Shown piece by piece: positions 10,450 through 19,143 of a DNA stretch of 59,785 nucleotides. The notes beneath the pieces were generated by a model that did no database searches, was not told the DNA's origin, and saw only the letters and a program-made list of their open reading frames with translations. Source of the DNA: Acanthaster planci (taxonomy: Eukaryota > Echinodermata > Asteroidea > Valvatida > Acanthasteridae); assembly GCF_001949145.1 (NCBI RefSeq), contig NW_019091397.1, positions 312,344 through 372,128 on the forward strand, read 5' to 3'. Within the stretch, counting starts at the first letter, position 1; every line of letters starts with the position of its first letter. The translations under genes were made by a program, and so were the position numbers.

Positions 10450-11331
10450 ATGCCGCTCGAGTTTGAGGAAATAGTGACTGAAAAGCTGGATGATACTGTC
10501 GAAATATTGAATAGCTTAAGTGTAAGCCAGTCCAAGATTATCCATTGGGTAACCAACTTGGAACAACAGCGTGCTGAGAACGAGGAACAGCCTGCAAAAG
10601 TGCAAGACAGTACACAACCTCTGAACAACACGGTCCAAGATGGCGGTGCCCATGCAGATGTAAAAGTGCCCCTCAGCCCTGGTTCCAGTAGTACTAGTTG
10701 GACCACATCTGAGGACATACAGGCAGATTTTCACTCCATTAAGGACTCTCTGCAGAAGATTAAGTTGCCGAGCGACTTCAAACTGAACGATACTAAGACT
10801 GGTGTCAAGCGACTAGACCAGTCTTGGTGCAATTCACTTGTCAAATCAGCCCACTATGTGGAGACAACGCTGAAACTATTGACTGTCTTTTCCAAAGAAA
10901 ATACTGATTGGGCTGCACTCTTTGCCATCCAAATTGCACACATGCGGTTCCTTCAGGAGGATTATCAGACAATCCTTGTTAAAGGTCAGTTTGATGACAA
11001 CACCGCTAAGATTTATCTCACATTGCAGAAAAACACCAGAGCATTTTCCAGTGACAGCATAAAGACACTGAAAAGTGCAGCACAACTCGCCAGTGCACAG
11101 GCAAACACAGGCAACCGTGGTAACAACTCTAGGACCCAAGGTCCGTATGGTTGGCGTACTTCAAACTCTCCTGGACGTGGTGACAGGTACCGCTCCTTCT
11201 CAAGTGGTGATCGCTATCGCTCCTTCTCTGGCAGGAATTTTGGAGGCAGGGGACATTACAGAAATGTGGACTATCATGATCACACAGATGCTGCCAACAG
11301 CCCAACTATGAACATTGGAACTCTTCATTGA
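10450..11331 (+). CDS. DIRS-type ORF1 (gag-like protein)
   Basis: The ATG at 10450 opens a 293-codon frame beginning MPLEFEEIVTEKLDDTVEIL. The frame is open further upstream to 10315, but that part lacks protein-like character. The N-terminal third is acidic and predicted helical, the middle is Ser/Thr-rich, then comes a globular block (NSLVKSAHYVETTLKLLTVF), and the tail from about residue 225 is rich in Gly, Arg and Ser (GRGDRYRSFSSGDRYRSF), as in the nucleic-acid-binding tails of DIRS gag-like proteins. It is followed on the same strand by RT, RNase H and recombinase remnants, which gives the assignment. It is the only intact frame of this element. Confidence 0.65.
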   Translation: MPLEFEEIVTEKLDDTVEILNSLSVSQSKIIHWVTNLEQQRAENEEQPAKVQDSTQPLNNTVQDGGAHADVKVPLSPGSSSTSWTTSEDIQADFHSIKDSLQKIKLPSDFKLNDTKTGVKRLDQSWCNSLVKSAHYVETTLKLLTVFSKENTDWAALFAIQIAHMRFLQEDYQTILVKGQFDDNTAKIYLTLQKNTRAFSSDSIKTLKSAAQLASAQANTGNRGNNSRTQGPYGWRTSNSPGRGDRYRSFSSGDRYRSFSGRNFGGRGHYRNVDYHDHTDAANSPTMNIGTLH

Positions 11332-11639
11332 GTTGTAATTTAGGATTGTCCATTTGGTGTGCCCTTGCTCAAACTGTTTTCTTGCTGTGCCCATGCAACA
11401 CTACATTTTTTCAAGTGTTTCTCCACAACCTTGTCAAGTCACATCTCACGGAGGGATATTGGTGCTTTTGGACACTGTAATTTCTTGGATGTCAGATGGC
11501 GTGCCATTGCCGTTGTCTGGGTCACCTCCAGACCTAAATTTACCCATTCACAGTATCACACCGAAGCAACAGATATTCGTTTCCAACGAGATACATGTAT
11601 GTGAACTTTTGCGTGTTGGTGTTATTGTGGCGGTTAGCT

Positions 11640-12340
11640 GTAAGCCGCACTGTGTCTCCCCATTGGTTGTGTACCAAAGAAATCTGGATCCTACAGAATA
11701 ATTCATGACCTCAGGATATTGAATGGGTTTTGTAATCCTTCTGAGTTTGTTAATGAAAGTATTGAGGCAGTTGTTGATTTAGTGCAGTCTAATGACTATG
11801 CAATCACGGTTGACATTAAAAATGGGTTTTACCATGTACCAATCTTACCCGATCACCACACGTAAATACATGCAAGTTTCTCACGGAAGAACAAGTATTA
11901 TGTGTGGAAGTGTCTTTCCTTTGGTCTTAGTGCTTCACCATATTTTTCTGTAAAGTATTTAGACCATTTGTAGCACATTTGAGACAACTTGGGTTACGAC
12001 TTGGCCTTTATGTGGCTTATTTCATCCTTTTTGGAAATGATACAGAAATTGATAACTACATGTACAAGGGCATACTGCTGGACACTTTAAGCTCCTTGGG
12101 ATGGCACATAAACGAGAAAAATCTGTGTTAGTTCCGTCACAAAGTGTTCAATACATAGGCTATGTGATTTCAACTCAAACCAAAACCTACCCCGTTATCA
12201 AAATTCCATATTCTCGAATCAGAAAATTAAAGAAAGATCTTCAGCAGGTATTGAGTGCACAAAAAGTAAAAGCCAGGGTATTTGCAAGAATTCTGGGCCA
12301 GTGTGTATCTATGACCAAGGCCATCCTTCCTGAAAAAATT
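11640..12340 (+). pseudogene. DIRS-type reverse transcriptase, catalytic site lost
   Basis: RT blocks in order: VPKKSGSYRIIHDLRILNGF (about 11665-11730), ITVDIKNGFYHVPI (11807-11850), KCLSFGLSASPYFF (about 11910-11950), then YVAYFILFGND at 12009-12040 where YVDD is expected. After a frame shift near 12115 the thumb region follows: SVLVPSQSVQYIGYVI and ARVFARILGQCVSM. A TAA stop interrupts after ILPDHHT near 11862. Both catalytic aspartates are replaced (codons GCT at 12015 and TAT at 12018), so the enzyme would be inactive even without the stop. The sequence 11332-11640 between ORF1 and RT has no clear domain. Confidence 0.8.
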
Positions 12341-12389
12341 GCTCCTCAGAAACGCATACAGACTTCTTGCAACCAAGGAATCTTAGGAG

Positions 12390-13285
12390 GATACACTGAT
12401 CATGAACAACTTGACTTACTCCGACCTCGAGTGGTGGCGAGATGCAGTAAGCAAATGAAATGGTCTGATCGTTGCCCCATGACAAGTAACTGCACAGGTG
12501 TATACGGACGCCAGTGGAACAGGTTGGGGGACCTGGTTCCAAACCTACGAGGCAGCAGGCTTTTGGACAAAGCCCATGAAGTTTGCATTGATAAATTATC
12601 GCGAACTAATGGCAGTTATGTGTGCGCTAAAATCCTTCAAACATCTTGTGAAGGGCAAAAACGTACAAATACTATCCGGCAATATAACTTCTGTGGCCTA
12701 CATCAATCATCTCGGAGGGCCATTCCCCGATCTAACACATCTGGCGACATAAATTTGGTTGGAGGCTCACGAGATGGGGATAAATTTGAGTGCTCGCCAC
12801 TTTGCAGGACCACTGAACACACAAGCCGACAGGTTGTCAAGACTTTCCAGCATGTACGAACGGCAACTTCATCCCCAAGTGTTCCAATTCCTAAACAGGA
12901 TGTGGGGTCCCCACCACGTGGACAGGTTCGCTACAATGACGAATGCGCAACTGCCAGTGTACAATTCCTTCCGTTACGACCCCTTGTCCTCGGGAGTAGA
13001 TGCTTTGGCTCAGGACTGGACAGGTACAAACAGTTTTTGCAACCTGCCATGGCGGTTAATACCACGCGTCTTCGACAAGTTGGAACACTGCAAAGCGACT
13101 GCTACTATGATCGCACCCTTCTGGCCACAGCAACACTGGTTCCACAAATTACAGAGACTCAGCATATGCGCACTGATTCCGCTGCCCAGGAAAAGCAGGA
13201 CCTTCATCCATCGAACTGCTACCCCCCGACCCAAGGCGAAACCCAAAATGGAAGGTTTATGCCTGGCAGATCTGTAGACAAATAA
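12390..13285 (+). pseudogene. DIRS-type RNase H and linker, frameshifted
   Basis: The RNase H begins after SDLEWWRDAV (about 12420) with MYTDASGTGWGTWFQ at 12498, then INYRELMAVMCALKSF and INHLGG, the usual D-E-D order. A frame change near 12755 leads into MEAHEMGINLSARHFAGPLN and TQADRLSRLS, then VDRFATMTNAQLPVYNS, DALAQDW and MIAPFWPQQHWFHKL, the block preceding the recombinase. A long overlapping frame (12101-13285) shadows it. Three frames must be combined to read the protein, so it is dead. Confidence 0.8.
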
Positions 13286-13300
13286 ACTGAAGTCCAATGG

Positions 13301-13640
13301 ATGATGCGACATACCAGCTTCCCATTCCATTGGGCCCCATCAACCCTACAACTGTATGATAGGCTGCTTGCCAAACTAAGGAGATTTTGTCTCGAAAGCG
13401 GCATATCTTACCCCCCAGTCAAGAATGCTGGGATTGCTAACTTTCTCTGCTCACTGGCACATAACAGTGAGCGGCCCGACTTCATGCTCAAGTCAGCCAT
13501 AGCTGCAATAAGTTGTTTCTACTGGGCGCAATCTCTACCAGACTTAACTCAATCCATGGACATCCACACATTGAAAGACTCATTGGTCAAGTCCTACACA
13601 ACCAAACCCATGGAACGGTCCAAAGCCATGCCAGTGAGAC
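13301..13640 (+). pseudogene. Tyrosine recombinase N-terminal part of the DIRS element, truncated
   Basis: Open for 113 codons: STLQLYDRLLAKLRRFCLES, then SLAHNSERPDFMLKSAIAAI and SMDIHTLKDSLVKSY, a SAM-like core-binding domain as in phage-integrase-type recombinases of DIRS elements. The catalytic domain with its Arg-His-Arg-Tyr residues is absent: the frame runs directly into the R2 repeat at about 13640 (GACGTCATGATGATGTCATC). No continuation is seen beyond the repeat. Confidence 0.72.
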
Positions 13641-14510
13641 CATTGACGTCATGATGATGTCATCAAGTGCTTTATTATAAAATTTTGAATATTTACAAAT
13701 TACGTTAAATTTTTAAAAATTCATACAAAATCAACTGTGGCCTCCCGCAACATTCTGTTTGTGGCAAATGCCAGAGTAAATTTGGGTCTTCAATTCATCT
13801 AGTGTGGGTCAAATCACCTGACTCTTCCTTGCACTCAAAACCAGAAGTGGGCTTATTGTTTAAAAGTAGTAATGGGTATCAAAGAAATATGGAAGGGCTG
13901 CGTAGCACCGTGATCAGAATTTCAATAAGAATATATATTAAAAAATCAGTACTCTGGAATATGTGATTGACGAGCTTTCGGTAACTGAGTACCTTCTTCA
14001 GGGCAAGCAGATTCAGTTCACAAAAAAAGCCAAAAAAGGGCCAAAAATGATGGAAATTCCCAAGCAGCACATCAAAAAAAGCCAAAAAAATTGGCAATTT
14101 TACTATGAGAAAATTCTCTGCCCAAATTTACTCGGTGAAATGAATCTGCTTTCCCTGAAGATGGTCCTCAGTTACCAAAAGCTCGGCAATCACATATTCC
14201 AGATCACTGATTTTATATTATATTCTTGTGAATAGGTATCAAGTTGTTTTCAATGGTGTTAGTCCGTTGGGGTATAGTATGCTTCAAATCATCTACTGAT
14301 GATGTCACGTAATTGTTGAGCGCCCTCTAGAGACAGGTTAAAAATTTTGAAAAATTATTTTTGAACAGATGTCTGTGGCGAAGTTTGTCCAAATTGCCTG
14401 AAAATTGAAGTGAATGAAGATCTTTACCCAGTTAACATGTACGAAATTTGGGGCCGATGACATCATCATACCGGTAGTTATAATAAAAAGTTCTTTTATT
14501 TTTCAAAAAT
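13640..14510 (+). repeat. Dispersed repeat R2, copy 2, interrupted by a foldback element
   Basis: It starts at the TGACGTCATGATGATGTCATC junction with the DIRS remnant. It shares GCGCCCTCTAGAGACAGGTT, TGGCGAAGTTTGTCCAAATT and TGATGACATCATCA with the inverse copies at 17880 and 25985. A second element (13883-14234) sits within it. The 8-base word GGTATCAA flanks that insertion on both sides (13875-13882 and 14235-14242), so the R2 copy is older than the insertion. Confidence 0.65.
13883..14234. mobile_element. Foldback (long hairpin) element inside R2
   Basis: Arms of about 75-100 bases (13920-14022 and 14132-14234) are inverted copies with roughly 85-90% identity by eye, around a loop of about 110 bases rich in AAAAAAGCC. 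Flanked by an 8-base direct repeat GGTATCAA. The 8-base duplication would suit a hAT-type element, but the arms do not reach the left duplication (about 40 bases lie outside), so the class is open. Open frames inside it are chance. Confidence 0.65.
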
Positions 14511-15087
14511 TTGGTAAAAAAAACCAACCGTAACAGATTTAAGCGTCAATTATTTATTAGATGATAGCTGCATGAAGTGCATAAGTGGTGTACTTTTTCA
14601 CACAATATTTGCGAACTTGAAAATCCTGTTCGCTTACTGTGCATTGGCTACTGTGTACACAGACGCGCAAAATGCACCAGTACAAGCAGTTTTAAAAAGT
14701 CCCACAAATAAACACATGAATGATTTTTATGGGCAGCCAATCCCAACATAATGTCAGGTGGTAGCAGGATGATATTTACACATGAGGAATGTATATATGC
14801 GTGTATACCCTGTATGCACGTACATGTACGTTACACATGTGCATACGTTCCCAGCTGTTTATTTCTAGCATGACGTACACTCGCAAACGCTGAACTTCGT
14901 TTTTTTGGTCAGGAGCATCAAACCCCACATTTTATGGGGGAGAAAACATACATGTACGATTGTATTTTCAAGAAGTCATGTAGGATATATGGCTAAATCA
15001 TACTAGTTGGCAGGTCTGCTTACGTGCCAGATGGCCAGTAGAAGGGGTAGATGGGCCGGAGGTTGCTGGATGCTTGAAGACGCCCAA
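14511..15087. other. Gene-free intron stretch
   Basis: AT-rich, with ACATGTACGT-type simple sequence near 14816-14840. No coding signal. Confidence 0.4.
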
Positions 15088-15234
15088 TTACCACAAACAT
15101 CTTCAACAGCATTCAAAAATTCATTCTTCCCCAAGACTGTTAAATTATGGAAGGAGCTGGCCAAGCACATCGTAGATTCAACATACAGGAGATTTAGGGA
15201 CGATTATTACAACCACATTGCAACCAAGATTTAA
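15088..15234 (+). pseudogene. LINE (non-LTR retrotransposon) ORF2 3' end fragment
   Basis: The frame reads FKNSFFPKTVKLWKELAKHI and FRDDYYNHI before TAA. It matches the characteristic tail of CR1/L2- or Jockey/I-type LINE reverse transcriptases (Ser-Phe-Phe-Pro-x-Thr-x-x-x-Trp-x-x-Leu-Pro..Val). Typical of a severely 5'-truncated insertion. Family within LINEs cannot be decided from about 45 residues. Confidence 0.55.
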
Positions 15235-15366
15235 GATGCCCACAGCTCCCTGCAGCCCTCCTAGTTAAAATCCCAAGAGGATGTTTTAGGTGGATATTTA
15301 CCAAGTACTAAGATGAACTAAGTAACAAGAACAGAACATAAGGATTTTCCGCATTTGAATACAGTA

Positions 15367-15967
15367 CAGGTCAGAATTTTAGCCGACACGCTAACACGAT
15401 CAGTGAACCTGACTGGCTGTTCAATTCATGGGGGGCTGTCTTGACTAAACTTTGGCTTGCGGACCAGCAAGGTCAAACCCTGTTTATATTTTGTGGATTT
15501 CTAACAAAATAGTTTTCTCTAATTTTTAATAGGAAATGTTTTGTCATAGAGACTGCTGCTGCTTATCTCTGTTGAAAAATTGATTTCACGCTCGAATATT
15601 TTCTGTGCCTGATTCAGAAGTTTGGGGAGCAATTCAGACATTAACCATAAGTGTTGCTTGCATGGCACTCTCATCGATACTGTATGGACCGAAAAAAAAA
15701 CAAAAAACGCTTTATCTTCAAAAATGATTTTGTGATGCCTGCTACATACATGTACAAGGTAAACTACTGACAACATTTGACAATAACTTGAGCTGCATTC
15801 AAACTGAATACTTTTCATTGTGGGAAACTAGGAAAATGACTGCTCCGGTCAACAAAGGCCTGGCTGTTCTGGGGTTTGTGTGTTCATGTTTTGATCGAAT
15901 TGCGGTGTAGGCGTTCTCTGTTATGCAGGGGTCAGCGTGTGTACGTGTCGGCTAAAATTCTGACCTG
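15367..15967. mobile_element. Tc1/mariner-type MITE
   Basis: About 26-base terminal inverted repeats, CAGGTCAGAATTTTAGCCGA... at 15367 and its reverse complement ending at 15967, flanked by TA on each side (15365-15366 and 15968-15969), the target duplication of Tc1/mariner and pogo elements. The 601-base body contains no transposase. Confidence 0.75.
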
Positions 15968-16016
15968 TACCGTAGTCCTAAGGGAAAAAAAGAATTTGGT
16001 CCAGACAAATGCTTAA

Positions 16017-17440
16017 ACACTTCTCTTTCTCACTACCTGCAATGTTTCAACCGAATAGGTCATTAACTTAAGAAGATACAATGTTTTGTAGGGTGCACCT
16101 TTAATGTTACATGACTTGTCCCTGACGTCATCCTCATATACAGTAAAATCTCGATACCTCGAATCTCTGAAGAATGGACAAAAAATTTGAGTTATCCAAA
16201 ATTAGAGTTAAAAGAAGGTCCTGATTTCTTTTGAAGTTAAGTCATTATTACGATGTGTATCACAACATGTACCTATATGCTGACGCACAGTTACCGTAAA
16301 TCTCCCTACAACGACTTTTGAAATGACATTGTGGTTATTTTATACTTTGGTGCCACAAGTTTTTGTTCATGGAAAGACATTTTTGCGTAGGATTTTTGTT
16401 ATCAATCGGCTGATACATAACACATTACATGTACTATAAATATTTAAACCGTGTACCTTTGTGTGGCAAATCTTTCTTTTGCGTTGTGCATGTGTGACGC
16501 ATTGTGGTTGTCCCACGCAGCGCCTTGCACATACATGTACATGTACGTACTAGGACAGGGTTTCCCGATGAGTCAGACGACTTTTTTCATCACATGAGGG
16601 CACACCTTTTTGTGCTTCAATCAAATTTTGTAAAAACAAAAATGCTATTGGTGTCTGTTTTCATTTTTTGTTCTTCGTTTTTTATTTTCAAACTTTTGTT
16701 TATTTTTGGGAGTGAGATTTGGCAACGCAAAAGCTCTGCGTTGCAGTCACATGGTTGGTCTACTGCGCATGAGCATGCTGTGGTTTGTGGCTCTAATTGG
16801 GCAGCAATCGCATGGGCCAGTGCAAGCAATTGGGCCAGACCATTAGGCCAGACTTAACTTCCGTACGTGTTGCGCATGCGGTATACTCAAAGATCTCCAA
16901 TGCAAAGAGCCATCAGTTGGCCTGCTGATGCACTGGCTACAATGGGCCCTCAGTAACAAGTGGGCCAATTCCTGCAAGTCGGATTGTGCGGTCAGGGTGT
17001 CGATCATCGTAGGGCACTTGCAAGTGTTCCCGTGTGAAAAGACGAAGTACATGTATGCGTGTCAGAAATGATTCATAACTAGACCCGCGTTCTGTTTACA
17101 CTTTCTGGAAGTATTTTGGTGGCAGTTTCTTTTGGATCTGCTACAAAAAACCTTTGCGGTAAATGAATCCGGCAACGTGAGCAGTTCAAGTTACGGATAT
17201 GTTTTGTACATAAAAGCCTATTCTTTTGGCGGGAATTAATCATTCTTCGAGTTAAGCAGAGCTTCAAGTAAACTGACTTTGAGTTATCGAGATTTTACTG
17301 CAATGTCAATTTTGTCCATAGCGATTCCCTGTGTAGGTACCTACAGCGTATTAACTCAATCAAACAGGTACTTCAGAAGATAGAATGCTTCAAAGGGTAC
17401 ACCTTTAATATCATGTCACATGACGTCACGGCGAAAATTT
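16017..17440. repeat. Tandem repeat R3, locus 1, split by an insertion
   Basis: Two units of the R3 repeat (core GTGCACCTTTAATGTCA, CTGACGTCATC). The matching words GGGTGCACCTTTAAT and GGGTACACCTTTAAT lie 1304 bases apart; removing the 1160-base element at 16141-17300 leaves about 144 bases, one repeat period. Related to the intact array at 24934-25570. Confidence 0.7.
16141..17300. mobile_element. pogo/Tigger-like non-autonomous element
   Basis: Left end CAGTAAAATCTCGATACCTC and right end GAGTTATCGAGATTTTACTG form terminal inverted repeats of about 20-27 bases; CAGT followed by CTCGATA..TCGAA is typical of pogo/Tigger ends. The left flank is TATA; the right flank starts CA, so the TA duplication is intact only on the left. 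The interior has no transposase frame. It interrupts R3 repeat sequence, which continues on both sides. Confidence 0.72.
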
Positions 17441-17879
17441 TGTCCATTGTCCACCCAAACTGGTAGACTAAGTGTGCATCTTATATGAAGTCAGATCGAC
17501 AGCAATGCATAACTTTCTAGCCTTAGAAAAAGCGTGTAAAAACCTATAGCAAACATACATCTTTAATCTCATGTTGTGCACACTTCATGCACACTGATGG
17601 TTGCTTGTCTTTTTGCCAAAGCATTACAATACACGCACAGTTGCTTTTGTTGCCACAAGGTTGGGATGGCGCTAAAGATTCCACTGAACCACTATGGCTT
17701 TATATTGCGTGCTACATGTACAAAGTATATGGGTTTGAACTCTATGGGTTGTATTGCCATGAAAATGCAGCAAGCTCAACACCTTGGACAATAGACAAAG
17801 AAATTTACTCTATAATTTGATTCGCAATTTTAAACTACAACTGTAATGATTGAAATTTTAACAATTTTTAAAGAAATCA
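17441..17879. other. Gene-free intron stretch
   Basis: No coding signal or named repeat. Two overlapping open frames of about 75 codons at 17576-17820 are shadows of each other and lack motifs. Confidence 0.4.
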
Positions 17880-18290
17880 AGGTCTTTTTATTATAACTTC
17901 TAGTCTGATAATGCCATCAGTCTGAATTTTTGCACTAGCGTTACAGGCATACAGTTCACTCTATCCACCAATTTTCAAGAGATTCCGGCACACTTCGCTA
18001 GGGGTATCTATTTAAAATAACTTTCTGAATTTTTCCACATGTCACCAGAGGGCACTGGAGTTTTACATGATGTCACCAGTAAATGCTTTGAAGAATACTA
18101 TTGTGTCTGAGACTCTGAGACTAACACAGTTGCAAGTAGGTTGGTGATGTCATCATTACAGAAAGATCTTTCTCTTAAATCTTTGATTTTCTATTCAGTC
18201 TAAAGTAGAAAAAATTCAAAATTCCGTAACAAATCATGTGGTGACATCATCACTACTTTATTGTTCCTGGACTATCTATGCACAAAGTTC
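17880..18290 (-). repeat. Dispersed repeat R2, copy 3 (inverse orientation)
   Basis: It shares CCACCAATTTTCAAGAGATT, a variant of CAGAGGGCACT, and TGACATCATCAC words with the copies at 13640 and 25985, in the same orientation as 25985. Confidence 0.55.
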
Positions 18291-18320
18291 ATCCACTTTG
18301 ATGAAAATCCTCCAAACAGG

Positions 18321-18572
18321 AGTGTGGGTCGAGTGTACTAGAGAATACCTACCCAAACAGTCACTACATATGCAAATTTCCCATGCGCATATAGCTGTTC
18401 GCTGAAAAGACGATCATCCATGGTGCCCATTGACCTCCATCTATGCACTTCGGTCATGCTGCCATGTTCATCCTTCTTTTCAAAAGCGACTAGGAATGTC
18501 ATAGCCAAGTGGGGAGGACGGGTGGGAGAGGACTGTTTGGGTAGGTATTCTCTAGTAGACTTGACCCACACT
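18321..18572. mobile_element. R1-family MITE with 42-base inverted repeats
   Basis: The ends 18321-18362 (AGTGTGGGTCGAGTGTACTA...) and 18531-18572 are inverted copies with two mismatches over 42 bases. The interior contains TTCGCTGAAAAGACGATCAT and GCACTTCGGTCATGCTGCCA, which match the reverse complement of R1 copies at 28430-28520 and 6250-6350. This copy therefore shows what the ends of the R1 family look like. A shorter related piece follows at 18573-18640. 252 bases, non-coding. Confidence 0.75.
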
Positions 18573-18966
18573 ACTGTGGGGGAGGAGTCTACGGTGCTCT
18601 AGCTACCCAAACAGCCACTACATATGCAGAGTGGCACCGGTCTAGGTGGTGGGATGGCTACAGAATACGCAAAGACACAAAAGGGATAATTGGCCATCTA
18701 TCAACAAGATAAGAATAAGTAACAAGTCCCAGCCAGATATGGACTCAGTATTAGGAAGAAAAACATTAAAAGAACACACCAGGAAGGGGATACCTGGAGT
18801 CAGGTGTTGTCTATTTAAGGAATGGGAGTCGATGGTGGAGCACATTAGGTAACTGTGACAGCAGACAGTTGCTATTAAGTATGATTGAAAACTGCGGTTC
18901 CAAGTCCCATAGATGAAAAGAAGAATCAGTGACTGCATTTATTGGTGTTTGAATTGAACCACTACA

Positions 18967-19143
18967 ATGTACGCTCTTCGTCATGCCTTGAAAAGCGGGG
19001 AACTGTTGGCTACTAATGTAGATGTTATATTAGGGATCTGGGAAAGTCAGACCTCAAGGTTAGGAAAGTATGAATGGCATAAAGAGAAGATGATGTCTTT
19101 CCTGGCCAATTCTGACAGAATTGCCAGGAGTATTAAAGGTTAA
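18967..19143 (+). CDS. Short coding-like frame of unknown identity
   Basis: A 58-codon frame starting MYALRHALKSGELLATNVDV and containing KYEWHKEKMMSFLANSDRIA. It reads as well-mixed protein (charged, helical) rather than intron noise, and lies at the start of a GC-richer block. I do not recognise it. It may be a remnant of a retroelement gag-like protein. Confidence 0.3.
   Translation: MYALRHALKSGELLATNVDVILGIWESQTSRLGKYEWHKEKMMSFLANSDRIARSIKG

Noticed and set aside
12101-13285. 394-codon plus-strand frame as a single protein
   Set aside because: Only its first 80 codons are RT sequence. The rest is a shadow of RNase H read in other frames.
13879-14235. Lys-rich frames on both strands as proteins
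   Set aside because: They mirror each other across the inverted arms of the foldback element and are products of its AAAAAAGCC loop.
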